From assembly GCF_013249045.1 (NCBI RefSeq), contig NZ_JABRWP010000003.1, positions 1-64,000 on the forward strand: 64,000 nt of DNA. Reading direction: 5' to 3'. This DNA comes from Winogradskyella eckloniae (GTDB lineage Bacteria; Bacteroidota; Bacteroidia; Flavobacteriales; Flavobacteriaceae). Within the stretch, counting starts at the first letter, position 1. Each line of letters starts with the position of its first letter. Shown in pieces: positions 6,714-14,776 of this stretch. The notes under the pieces were generated by a model that saw only the letters and a list, made by a program, of their open reading frames with translations, had not been told where the DNA came from and made no database searches. The translations under genes and the position numbers were made by a program.

Positions 6714-7397
6714 TTATGATTTCATAACTTTTATCCATTCGTTAACCTCCAATGGTTTTAAGTTTTGGTTGGTGTAAACACTATAAATGTAATTATATAA
6801 TGCTTGGTTTAAGAAAATTAAGCGTCCATCGTTTCCCGCTGAAGCTAAATAAACGAGGTCTTCTACACCTTGATTTTTGGCTTCTTGATTTATAATTTGT
6901 GCAAAGCGCATTACGGCTTCTGCCCAACCATAATCTTTAAAGTTTTTAAAAATAACGTACTCAGCGCCGTTAATTGTAATTCTGTGATTTAACCATTCGT
7001 TTTTTTGATCCCATTCTTCAAAATGATTGGTAACATGTATTTTGAGTCCAATTTTATGCAGCGTTGGTTGTACCTGTTCTAAAAGTGCTATAAATCCGCC
7101 TGCTTCAAAAACCGTTTCGCCATCACACCAATAATATCTATAGTCTAACGGAACTCCGGAATCTTCATTCCAAATGGTTACGAATTCATTGGTAGGATCA
7201 TAATTTTTTATGAGGTCATTTTTTAAACTATCAATAGTTGATGCTTCTGCGTATTTATAATAGCCAAGTTTTTCTAATGTGGTAACAAATTCCGTTGCCG
7301 ATACTTTTTGAATCGGTTTAGGCGTATTGTTATTTTGGATAAACCCTAAAACAATTAATCCCACAATTAATCCAAATGTTATTTGCAATTTTTTCAT
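6714..7397 (-). CDS. Hypothetical secreted or membrane-anchored protein
   Basis: The 227-residue product has one N-terminal hydrophobic segment (residues 5-21, ITFGLIVGLIVLGFIQ), either a signal anchor or an uncleaved signal. The remaining domain includes KLGYYKYAEASTIDSLKNDL and EAGGFIALLEQVQPTLHKIG. The mention of YAEA and TIWNEDSG does not match a family I can name with confidence. It forms a two-gene unit with the downstream lipoprotein. The 287-bp space upstream (7398-7684) holds the divergent start region for the MFS gene and no further gene that I can see. Confidence 0.65.
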   Translation of the reverse strand: MKKLQITFGLIVGLIVLGFIQNNNTPKPIQKVSATEFVTTLEKLGYYKYAEASTIDSLKNDLIKNYDPTNEFVTIWNEDSGVPLDYRYYWCDGETVFEAGGFIALLEQVQPTLHKIGLKIHVTNHFEEWDQKNEWLNHRITINGAEYVIFKNFKDYGWAEAVMRFAQIINQEAKNQGVEDLVYLASAGNDGRLIFLNQALYNYIYSVYTNQNLKPLEVNEWIKVMKS

Positions 7398-7684
7398 TTG
7401 CTAACTATTAAAGTTATTGGTTTCAAGTTCTTCTACGTGTTATCTAAAGATTTCTAATCTACATTAATTCATCTTTAGGAATTTGTACAAATACTGAAAG
7501 TGCAACTAATTTAGCAAATAAAACGTAGATATCATTAGCCTTAAGATTAATGTTGCGTAAAGAAGTTAATGGATTTTGTAAAATGGGCTATGTGATTTAG
7601 ATCATTTCTTCAAATTTCCATTTTGGGATACTATATTAGAAAATAGGTGAAGCCGTTTTGTTAGAATAAGTTGAATTTTGTACT

Positions 7685-8821
7685 ATGAAAAAAGTATCAA
7701 ACATCGGCATATTTACACTGCTTTTGGTAAGCAGTTTAACCATTATGGTAGGTTCAGTGATTGCACCTGCGCTAACAGGTATTGTAAAACACACTAATTT
7801 TGGTTTTTCGCCAAGTTGGTTAATAACCTTACCATCATTGGGTGTTGTGGTATTTGCTCCATTTGTAGGACGATTAATAAACAAGTTAGGGACTTTTAAT
7901 TTGCTCGTTTTAAGCTTAGCGCCATATGCTATTTTAGGTGTTTTGGGAGCATTTATTGCTAATGATTATATCCTCATATTAAATCGCTTTTTTCTTGGTG
8001 TAGTCACGGTTGGTATTCAGGTTTCTGTAACCGCATATATTGCAGAATTTTTTACGGGTGATGTGCGAATGAAAATGATAGCTTGGCAAGGTATGGCCAT
8101 AGAGTTGGGAGGTGTTGTTTTTCTTGGAATTGGTGGTGTTTTAGGTGAGCTGCATTGGCAATATCCTTTTTATGTTTACGCTGTGGCTTTGCTCTGTTTA
8201 GTATTGGTCGTAAAAACCTTGCCTAAACCTACAGCAAAAAAGTTAGAAAAATCCACGACTATAGAGGCAACTAATGCCAATAAAATAAAGGTTCAACTAA
8301 TTTTCTTTGCATCATTGTTTGCGATGATGTTATTCTTTGTTGGCTTTGTAACATTACCATTATATTTACCAGAGACGTTTGGTTTTAGTGAGTCTCAAAC
8401 AGGTTATTTAATGGCTTTTATTTCGGTTGTTGCTGTGCTTTCTGCGAGTCAAATGCCAAAGGTGGTTAAGCAATTAAGCGATCGTAAAACGGTAGCGTTA
8501 GGTTTTCTGTTTTTTATGCTAAGTTATATCGTTTTGGCTATGGCTGGTACTGTACCAATGTTGGTGCTTATGGCCATTTTTATGGGAATTGGTTTTGGAT
8601 TTACAATTCCGCTATTAAACCACATGATGATTGAGGTCAGTACCATTCAAAATCAAGGAAAAAATTTAGGGTTGTATTCTATGGGTGTTTTTGGTGGCCA
8701 GTTTTTGTCTACGTTTATAGAATATATTTCAGACAATTATATTGTGGTCTACAGTGTTTCTGCAGTTTTAGCAGTTGGAATTGGAGCGGTTATTTTATAC
8801 ATGTTTAAAAAATTTAGCTAA
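7685..8821 (+). CDS. MFS transporter
   Basis: The 378-residue protein is almost wholly hydrophobic, with about 12 predicted transmembrane helices typical of a major facilitator drug-efflux or sugar-type permease. The A-like loop between helices 2 and 3 reads GRLINKLG, and a charged cytoplasmic loop (KTLPKPTAKKLEKSTTIEA, about 182-205) separates the two six-helix halves. It moves a small solute across the inner membrane, probably as a proton-coupled exporter. The araC-type gene 51 bp downstream on the same strand is the likely regulator. The substrate is unknown. Confidence 0.88.
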   Translation: MKKVSNIGIFTLLLVSSLTIMVGSVIAPALTGIVKHTNFGFSPSWLITLPSLGVVVFAPFVGRLINKLGTFNLLVLSLAPYAILGVLGAFIANDYILILNRFFLGVVTVGIQVSVTAYIAEFFTGDVRMKMIAWQGMAIELGGVVFLGIGGVLGELHWQYPFYVYAVALLCLVLVVKTLPKPTAKKLEKSTTIEATNANKIKVQLIFFASLFAMMLFFVGFVTLPLYLPETFGFSESQTGYLMAFISVVAVLSASQMPKVVKQLSDRKTVALGFLFFMLSYIVLAMAGTVPMLVLMAIFMGIGFGFTIPLLNHMMIEVSTIQNQGKNLGLYSMGVFGGQFLSTFIEYISDNYIVVYSVSAVLAVGIGAVILYMFKKFS

Positions 8822-8845
8822 AAATTAAGTTTAAATATTTCTTTT

Positions 8846-8871
8846 TACATTTGAAACACACATCAAATGTA
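8846..8871 (+). promoter_or_regulatory. Inverted repeat over a -7 box, one base before the AraC start
   Basis: TACATTTGA (8846-8854) and TCAAATGTA (8863-8871) are exact reverse complements with an 8-base spacer. The left arm contains TACATTTG, a perfect match to the Bacteroidota -7 consensus TAnnTTTG, and the right arm ends at the base before the ATG at 8873. The site could be an operator for autoregulation or an RNA hairpin occluding the start; with TACATTTG as promoter the leader would be only about 15 nt. Confidence 0.5.
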
Positions 8872-8872
8872 A

Positions 8873-9646
8873 ATGAGCAACCAGCATTGGAATTCTAAAA
8901 TTCAAATTTTACAACCGTTTGAGAAAAGCGCCAAAATGCTCTCCGATAATTCTATGGGAATTTATTTTGAGTGGCATGCTAAAAATGCAATACATGTACA
9001 TTTTAAGCCATTAAATGAGGTATTTAGCCATTCCGTTTTTAATGAAAATGACGGTGTTTTAATAAATTTTGAACGCGACCTTATTGATGAAGACGACATA
9101 GAATACGCATTAGACGTGCTGTCTGTGTTTAATAAATATCCGCAGTTACATATCAATGAAGCGCAGCAGGTAATCCGCATAAAACAATTGGTTGATCTTT
9201 TAAAAGAAGAGTATGCTAATGATGATGTGTCTTACATTATGCTTAAAACCTTGCTGAAGGTATTGTTGCTGCATTTAATTCGTTATCAAAACGATGTCTT
9301 TTTAGAGCAAGATTTAAATCAAAAAAGGGTATTTCAGTTTTTAGAGTTGATGGAAGTTACGTTTTTAAAAGAAACTAATACAGATTATTATGCCAATGAA
9401 ATTGGGATTAGTAGTAAACGATTAAACCAAATATTAAAGCAAAAACTTAATGCTACTGCCAAGCAAATTATTCAGCAACGCCAGCTCACAGAAGCCAAAA
9501 GAGAGCTTGTAAAAGGAGATATTACCACCAAAGAATTGGCGTTTTATCTTGGTTTTAATTCGTTAAGTAGTTTTTCGCGATTTTTCAAGAACAGTGTCGG
9601 AGTAAGTCCATCCGATTTTAAGACGCATATCTCGTTTAAGAATTAA
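8873..9646 (+). CDS. AraC-family transcriptional regulator
   Basis: The 257-residue protein has an N-terminal ligand-sensing region without a recognised motif and a C-terminal AraC-type double helix-turn-helix (about 155-255). The signature is DITTKELAFYLGFNSLSSFS followed by RFFKNSVGVSPSDFKTH. It follows the MFS gene and is probably cotranscribed or read from its own promoter inside the palindrome at 8846-8871. The likely target is the transporter gene. It converges on the nitrilase-GNAT gene, with 40 bp between the stops and no clear terminator. Confidence 0.9.
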   Translation: MSNQHWNSKIQILQPFEKSAKMLSDNSMGIYFEWHAKNAIHVHFKPLNEVFSHSVFNENDGVLINFERDLIDEDDIEYALDVLSVFNKYPQLHINEAQQVIRIKQLVDLLKEEYANDDVSYIMLKTLLKVLLLHLIRYQNDVFLEQDLNQKRVFQFLELMEVTFLKETNTDYYANEIGISSKRLNQILKQKLNATAKQIIQQRQLTEAKRELVKGDITTKELAFYLGFNSLSSFSRFFKNSVGVSPSDFKTHISFKN

Positions 9647-9686
9647 AATGGCCTTACGTACAGTAGACGAAATCTAGGTATTAAGT

Positions 9687-10931
9687 TTATATAGTGTTGT
9701 CGATGGCTATTATTTTCTTTTCCATACAATGAAATGGATGTGCGCGTTTAGGGAAATTCACTTGGCCACGTATCACATATGCTCGTTTCTTATAAAATTC
9801 TACAACCTTCTTGTTTTGACTATAAGCGTCGAGTCTAATTGAGGTATAGTTATTTTCTCTTGCGAATTTCTCAGCAAAGTCCATGAGACGTCTGGCATAG
9901 CCATTTCTCTGGTGTTTGGGCGCAATCACCAATCTATGAATCACTAAGACCTTTAAGGCATTGAACTCCCAATTTACAGTTTTGTATTCGGTTTCTTGTT
10001 CCTCACTAATGTTTATGGCACCAATGATTTCTCTGTTAGTTTTAAGAATGAATAAAACGCCTTTGTCTATATCTTCCGCAATGATTTTTTTTGTTGGATA
10101 ACTGTCAACCCATTGGTAAATCCCGTTTTTCTCTAACGCGGTTTTGCAGTTAAGGTAAATTGTAAACAATGGGTCTAAATCAGCACGTTGACCTTTAGCG
10201 ATTTGAGGTTGAAAAACTTCTGTGTATTCCGTGTCGCTATCGTAAATGAGGAGGCCTTGATTTATAGCATCGATTTGGTTAATGCGTTCGCCGTTAGAAT
10301 TCCAGACTGCGCTTAATCCGTTACTCATAAAATTGTCGCTATAGCCAATAGAATTACACATCAGTATAGGTGTTTTAAATTCTTTCGCTATTGCAGAAAA
10401 ATGGAGATACGCTTGGTTGGTGCCCCTTTTTGGTTTTGCGACGCTTGCAACATACAGGTCGGCATTATTTTCTTTTGCTTTTATAAAATGTGCTCTTTGA
10501 AGCGTTTCATAACAGATGCCAAGGGCAATTTTTTGTCCTTTGATTGTTAAGGTAGGTTGGTTGTTGCTACTTATAAAATAGGGGAGTTCGTCAGAATGCA
10601 GGAGGTTTTTAGAATATACTGTGCGCTGTTTATTTGGTTGAAAAATCAACATGCTTATATGAATTCCGTCGGTTGCTTTTGTAGGCATTCCTATGCCAAT
10701 GGTAATATGATTATGGTCAGAAAGGTGTTGAAATGGATTAAAAATGCTGTTTTCTACATCTGTTGAAAGTGCTTTTGCTAAACGAGGTTCGTAATTAGTA
10801 ATTGACAATTCAGGAAAGATGATGAGGTCGGCATTTAATAGGATTGCGCGTTCAATAAATTTCAAGTGGTTTTGAATATTCTCTTGAACTTTTCCTTTTT
10901 CGGATTTTACTTGAGCTAAACAAATTTTCAT
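9687..10931 (-). CDS. Fusion of carbon-nitrogen hydrolase and GNAT N-acetyltransferase
   Basis: The 414-residue protein joins two enzymes. Residues 1-250 form a nitrilase-superfamily domain with the Glu-Lys-Cys catalytic triad visible as FPEL (Glu 41), YSKNLLHSDE (Lys about 108) and LGICYETLQ (Cys about 144); such enzymes hydrolyse amide or nitrile bonds. Residues 275-405 form a GNAT domain with the acetyl-CoA loop HRLVIAPKHQRNGYARRLM and a C-terminal VVEFYKKRAYV motif. The two activities might act one after the other on the same amide or amine, for instance deamidation then acetylation, but that is inference. The gene is monocistronic. Upstream lies the decayed repeat near 10,941. Confidence 0.88.
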   Translation of the reverse strand: MKICLAQVKSEKGKVQENIQNHLKFIERAILLNADLIIFPELSITNYEPRLAKALSTDVENSIFNPFQHLSDHNHITIGIGMPTKATDGIHISMLIFQPNKQRTVYSKNLLHSDELPYFISSNNQPTLTIKGQKIALGICYETLQRAHFIKAKENNADLYVASVAKPKRGTNQAYLHFSAIAKEFKTPILMCNSIGYSDNFMSNGLSAVWNSNGERINQIDAINQGLLIYDSDTEYTEVFQPQIAKGQRADLDPLFTIYLNCKTALEKNGIYQWVDSYPTKKIIAEDIDKGVLFILKTNREIIGAINISEEQETEYKTVNWEFNALKVLVIHRLVIAPKHQRNGYARRLMDFAEKFARENNYTSIRLDAYSQNKKVVEFYKKRAYVIRGQVNFPKRAHPFHCMEKKIIAIDNTI

Positions 10932-10940
10932 CTCTTGATT

Positions 10941-11049
10941 GTGGCATGTTTAAGCACCTAAGTTATTAAATAATTGACGAGTAGGAAAGCTGTTTGGGTT
11001 TTGGAAAGTATGTAATTGTAAAACTGTTAATTATGCATGAAGTTGTGCT
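10941..11049. repeat. Decayed copy of the 135-bp repeat
   Basis: TTAAGCACCTAAGTTATTAAA (from about 10,950) matches the shared block TTAAGCAACTAAGTTAGCAAA of the full copies at 17 of 21 positions, GAGTAGG lies at the place of the copies' GTAAGTAGG, and TTAATTATGCATGAAGTTG matches the closing arm TTAATTATACACATTGTTG with small changes. Order and spacing agree with the full copies, but the central hairpin is lost. I treat it as a degenerate member. Confidence 0.4.
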
Positions 11050-11063
11050 TTCGTGGTGCCTAG

Positions 11064-11372
11064 TTATTTTAAACGATAGATGGTCTTATTTTTTTTTCCT
11101 ATTTTTTCAAATAAATTCAATTCGGTGCCTTTCTTTAAATCTCTACTCGCTGTCGCTGATGAAATATTTTTAAAAATAGCCATATAATCTTTTCTTGTAA
11201 ATTCAGTTTTATTTAATGCAACATAATATTCTAATCTATCTTTTTCATTTAACGTTCGATTATTAAAATCTAATAATTGACTTATTGAAATGTCAATTAC
11301 CTTGAGCATATATTCAATAAACTTTGTTGATTTTCCTGATTTATCACTTTCAGCGAGGGCTTTGTAATTCAA
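11064..11372 (-). pseudogene. C-terminal remnant of a Fic-family protein
   Basis: This 102-residue frame (nominal TTG start at 11,372, stop at 11,064) resembles the C-terminal winged-helix end found after the Fic domain in many Bacteroidota Fic proteins: SGKSTKFIEYMLKVID, then NRTLNEKDRLEYYV, FTRKDYMAIFKNISSATASR and DLKKGTELNLFEKIG. The HxFxDGNGR catalytic core that should precede it is absent. The frame stays open upstream for about 20 codons without an ATG, directly into the half copy of the 135-bp repeat, so the repeat has replaced the 5' part of the gene. It is almost certainly non-functional as an AMP transferase. Confidence 0.65.
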
Positions 11373-11436
11373 ACCAAATAGAAAATCTATTAGGAATTTT
11401 GCAAGTAGGCAATAACTAGCAATGAATTATACACGG
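11371..11436. repeat. Half copy of the 135-bp repeat
   Basis: The run AAACCAAATAGAAAATCTAT, then GCAAGTAGG and a TTATACACGG end aligns with the right half of the full copies (ACCGAATAGAAAGTCT..., GTAAGTAGG, AATTATACAC). The left half is missing and is replaced by Fic coding sequence. The breakpoint sits at the base of the central hairpin. Confidence 0.6.
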
Positions 11437-11528
11437 CTTAAGTTTACAATTCATTAAATTAGACAATAAACAAGAAAAGACAAAAGAGAGGATTAAGGTT
11501 ATAATACACGTAGAAGCTTAAGACTTCG

Positions 11529-11939
11529 TCAACATTGAAAATCCCCTCTCCTTTCCTTCGCAGATTTCGTACAGTTCTGTGAGGCTTTAATTTTATTTTT
11601 CAAACTTTCGTCCGTTATGTTTTCCAATTCCGAATATGTTTCTTTTACTTGATTCGGGTTGAGATATTGAGCTGGTCCATATCCAAGGTCTTGTTCTTCG
11701 TCAATAATTTGAAAACTAAATAGAGCTCTTTGTAATTTATTCGGTTCGTTTTCAAGTCCTCCAATTATTTCTCCTATCAGAATATAATTAATTCCGTCCC
11801 AAGATTTGTCTAAATCAAGAAACCAATCTTCCGCATAGCTTTCGTCTGCGTAAATTTTATTTTCAAGAGCTTTAGAGTCCTTTAGAAAAGTATTTAATTC
11901 CTCTTCAGATACTCTAATTACCGTTCCAATCATTCCCAT
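11529..11939 (-). pseudogene. DUF1877 (YfbM-like) protein with deleted or frameshifted C-terminus
   Basis: The start MGMIGTVIRVSEEEL (ATG at 11,939) and the block AEDWFLDLDKSWDGINYILIG identify the DUF1877/YfbM family, small cytoplasmic proteins of unknown function and about 160-170 residues. An upstream in-frame ATG at 12,032 would add 31 residues that do not look like the family, so I prefer 11,939. From that start the frame has only 136 residues and ends in an atypical tail (SQNCTKSAKERRGDFQC). In another frame the last stretch reads LTELYEICEGKERGFSML, which looks like the normal family end. A deletion of about 30 codons with a frameshift near 11,580-11,600 explains both. Confidence 0.6.
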
Positions 11940-12043
11940 ATTTCTTTTTTTTAGGGTTGCTGATAAATTGTTTGCAACGTCTCCGTATACGAAAAGTAGC
12001 GGATTAATAAGCACGAACTTTTCGGAAAGCAATATACTTATTT

Positions 12044-12088
12044 AAAAATAAAAGCGGTTTAGGTGCTTACCTAAACCGCTATTTTTTT
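12044..12088 (-). terminator. Perfect hairpin terminator after the acetolactate decarboxylase fusion gene
   Basis: AGCGGTTTAGGT (12,053-12,064), loop GCTT, ACCTAAACCGCT (12,069-12,080) is a perfect 12-bp stem. The minus strand continues into a T-rich tract (12,052-12,044), so it ends the minus-strand operon; the T7 run on the plus side also makes it usable in the other direction. Confidence 0.85.
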
Positions 12089-12109
12089 ATATACATTGTT
12101 AGCAACTGC
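12089..12109. repeat. Isolated cassette-end box of the 135-bp repeat family
   Basis: TATACATTGTTAGCAACTG resembles the right end of the copy at 15,752-15,889 (TATACACATTGTTGGCAGTAG). It lies 8 bp past the stop of the decarboxylase fusion gene, as the other boxes lie just past their genes. The rest of the repeat is absent. It may be chance; the match is short. Confidence 0.35.
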
Positions 12110-12116
12110 CCTTTGT

Positions 12117-13694
12117 TCATTGCTTTCCTTGTTCCACTTTTCGCAACGATTCGTTTTCAGCTTTTATAAATTCAAAGTCTTGAAATCCTTTGTCATTTGG
12201 TGTGTCCATTTCAAAGGTTTTTAGATATGCAATTTCAATTTTCAAGTCTTTTCCGTTAAATTCCAAAATATGACCACCTTGTTTTGTGTCGTTTGACAAA
12301 TAGTGAAAATGAAAACCTCCTGCGTTGATTCCATTCAAATAGCTTGGTAAAAAGAAACCAACTAAAGTTCCATCTGCGTTTTCATAATCAAAGAATTGTT
12401 GTTGGTCAAGTATGTTTGCCAATTTTGGAAAAGGTTCGTTTTCAACTGGTGGAAATGCTCTTGTTTTTATGCGGTCGAAATTTCCTGAAATTTTAATTGC
12501 GTACATTTTATTTTTACTTGGCAACATTTTTTCGATGGTATTCAAGATTGCATTTTTATCGGCTGATGAATTTTGAACAAAAGTGGTGTCCGCTTTAAAA
12601 AACGTAACCGAAGCAAATGATGTTAAATGATTATTTTCAAGTTCAATGGTTTCTCCCGTTGCTTGTGTTTGGTAAGCTCTACCATTTAGCATTGTTAGTT
12701 CTCCATTTAGCATATTTGGTGCTCCAAGTCCGAAATCTCCTTTCAGTTTTAAATCCTTCATAGGAAGCGTGCCACGATAAAGTCCGCCAATAAAAGCATC
12801 AATTACACCATAATTGTAAAGATTGTTGATTTCATTTTGGTTTTTGCTCAATTGTTCCCAATCCGAAATTAACACCTTATTGTGAAACATTTGAGGCATA
12901 TATATTTTTGAAGTTGTATTGTCATAATAAATATCTGCAATACTTTCTTCCGTGATATTGAATTCTGATTGTTGGCTTTTAAGGTCGTAAACCCATAATT
13001 TTCCATAGCCATTTACTGGAAAAGTTATCCAATCTGAAATTATTATGTGTTCATTATCAATCCACTCGATACCATCAAAAAAGCCATTCGCAATATTAGG
13101 AAGTTCTTTAAATTCTGAATTTTCTGTCTTTAAATATACAGAACCATCTCCATAATTTTCGCCATTACTGCAAACCAATAATTGGTTTGTTTTTTGATTG
13201 TAAGCAACTCCGTTAGCTGTTGGAATGTTGCCAATAATTTCAAACGATTTTTTGTCAATTTTGATTTTATAGATATTGCCTGACACGGTTTCTGTAACTG
13301 CAATAAAACCATTTTCTAATTCGCAAATGTCATTTAAAAGTTTTGCTTCATCAATTACAAGTTCAAAAACCGTTTTTCTATTTTTAATGTTATAGCCAAC
13401 AACTCTGTTCAAGTCGGCAACATAGAGGATGTTGTTTACAATGGTCATTCCTTTTGGTGCATTCAAAACACCTTTTAAAGGAAGAAATTTGTGATTTAGG
13501 ATTTTTCCATCTGATGAAATTTCGCTTATAAAGCCATCTCCATCTTTGGTCATAAAATCTTGACCTTGACTTGAAACGAAAAATCGTTCGCCATTAGATG
13601 TGATGCTTTCTGGCATTGAAAAGCCATTGGTTGTTTGTTGTGAAAGTACTATTTGGGATAGCATCAGAAAGATGCCAATTAGTATATGTTTCAT
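12117..13694 (-). CDS. Fusion of a beta-propeller (SMP-30-like) domain with alpha-acetolactate decarboxylase
   Basis: The 525-residue product has a signal peptide (about 1-18, ending IVLSQ), a beta-propeller of SMP-30/NHL type (about 22-285; repeats such as NAPKGMTIVNNILYVADLNR and LNDICELENGFIAVTET) and a C-terminal alpha-acetolactate decarboxylase domain (about 290-515). In the latter, YGVIDAFIGGLYRGTL, GDFGLGAPNMLNGELTMLNG and FHFHYLSNDTKQGGH are clear; HxH plus a His 11 residues on are the zinc ligands. The reaction would be acetolactate to acetoin plus carbon dioxide, but export to the periplasm is unusual for that enzyme. It is the last gene of a unit with the MDR oxidoreductase 5 bp upstream. 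Confidence 0.85.
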   Translation of the reverse strand: MKHILIGIFLMLSQIVLSQQTTNGFSMPESITSNGERFFVSSQGQDFMTKDGDGFISEISSDGKILNHKFLPLKGVLNAPKGMTIVNNILYVADLNRVVGYNIKNRKTVFELVIDEAKLLNDICELENGFIAVTETVSGNIYKIKIDKKSFEIIGNIPTANGVAYNQKTNQLLVCSNGENYGDGSVYLKTENSEFKELPNIANGFFDGIEWIDNEHIIISDWITFPVNGYGKLWVYDLKSQQSEFNITEESIADIYYDNTTSKIYMPQMFHNKVLISDWEQLSKNQNEINNLYNYGVIDAFIGGLYRGTLPMKDLKLKGDFGLGAPNMLNGELTMLNGRAYQTQATGETIELENNHLTSFASVTFFKADTTFVQNSSADKNAILNTIEKMLPSKNKMYAIKISGNFDRIKTRAFPPVENEPFPKLANILDQQQFFDYENADGTLVGFFLPSYLNGINAGGFHFHYLSNDTKQGGHILEFNGKDLKIEIAYLKTFEMDTPNDKGFQDFEFIKAENESLRKVEQGKQ

Positions 13695-13699
13695 TCTTA

Positions 13700-14707
13700 T
13701 TAGAATTTGATGATTATTTTTCCAAATGCTTTTCCTGATTTTAATTTCAAGAAAGCATCTTTGGTTTTTTCAACTGTGAAAACACTATCAACAACTGGTT
13801 TGAGATTGTTTTTTTCGATTGCGTTTACCAATTCTGTTAATTCTTGTGCGTTGCCAACAGAATAGCCTTGAAGTCTGATATAGTTCATTATTAAGGGAAA
13901 AACGTCAATGGTTATTTCACTACCTGACATAAAGCCAACCAAGCCAATAAAGGCATTTTCTTTACAAGAAAGTATGCTCTGTTCAATGGTTTTGCTACCT
14001 GCAACGTCTAAAGTAATATCAACTCCGATTCCGCCATTCATGCGTTTTACTTCGTTACTCCATTCCTTTATTTCATTGTAGTTAATTACTTCGTCTGCAC
14101 CTAATGCTTTGAGTTTAGCTTCTTTTTCCTTGCTTCCTGTAGTAGCGATTATTTTAAGTCCGAATATTTTAGCGATTTTAAGTGCGAATAAAGAAACTCC
14201 TCCGCTACCTTGCACTAAAATTGTTTGACCAGCTTTAATGTTTGCTTGTGAAACCAAATTTGCCCAAGCTGTTAAGCCTGCGACTGAAAGCGATGCAGAC
14301 TCTTCGTCTGTAAGATTTTTAGGTGCAAGAACCAAAGTGTTTTCAGGTTGAACCGAAAATTCAGCTAAAGTACCTGATAGCTGCATTCCAGTTCGGTTTT
14401 GATTGTTGTAAGTCGTGATTTCTCCAGATTCCCATTTTGGTATAAAAGGAATTAGTACTCGGTCTCCCTTTTTCCAACGAGTTACATTTTTTCCTACTTG
14501 CTCCACAACTCCCATTCCTTCGGAAACTGGTATGTGTGGAAACTTCAAATCAGGAATTACATTGCCCTCAACCATTATTAAGTCTAAATATTGAAGTGAA
14601 ACTGCCGATGTTTTTACCAAAACTTCATTTTCTCCAATATGTGGTGTTGGAATATCTACCAATTTTAAATGGTCTATTCCAAACAGTTCTAATTGTATTG
14701 CTTTCAT
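13700..14707 (-). CDS. Zinc-independent MDR oxidoreductase (quinone oxidoreductase / alcohol dehydrogenase type)
   Basis: The 335-residue protein is a medium-chain dehydrogenase. The N-terminal catalytic domain includes VSEGMGVVEQVGKNVTRWKKGDRVL; the Rossmann NADP-binding motif is GQTILVQGSGGVSLFALKIAK (about 160-180). The catalytic zinc ligands of true alcohol dehydrogenases are missing, so it fits the quinone oxidoreductase branch. With a decarboxylase making acetoin-like products directly downstream, reduction or oxidation of a ketone or diol is plausible, but that is only a guess from context. The AraC-type gene 69 bp upstream on the same strand is the likely regulator. Confidence 0.88.
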   Translation of the reverse strand: MKAIQLELFGIDHLKLVDIPTPHIGENEVLVKTSAVSLQYLDLIMVEGNVIPDLKFPHIPVSEGMGVVEQVGKNVTRWKKGDRVLIPFIPKWESGEITTYNNQNRTGMQLSGTLAEFSVQPENTLVLAPKNLTDEESASLSVAGLTAWANLVSQANIKAGQTILVQGSGGVSLFALKIAKIFGLKIIATTGSKEKEAKLKALGADEVINYNEIKEWSNEVKRMNGGIGVDITLDVAGSKTIEQSILSCKENAFIGLVGFMSGSEITIDVFPLIMNYIRLQGYSVGNAQELTELVNAIEKNNLKPVVDSVFTVEKTKDAFLKLKSGKAFGKIIIKF

Positions 14708-14776
14708 ATGTTTTGTTTTTATGAAGCAAAATTAGAACCTTGATGATTGTCAAAATTATGCTAATCAAACTATTCG

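Noticed and set aside
11939-12032. Upstream ATG of the DUF1877 gene as start
   Set aside because: The added 31 residues do not resemble the family, which starts MGMIG.
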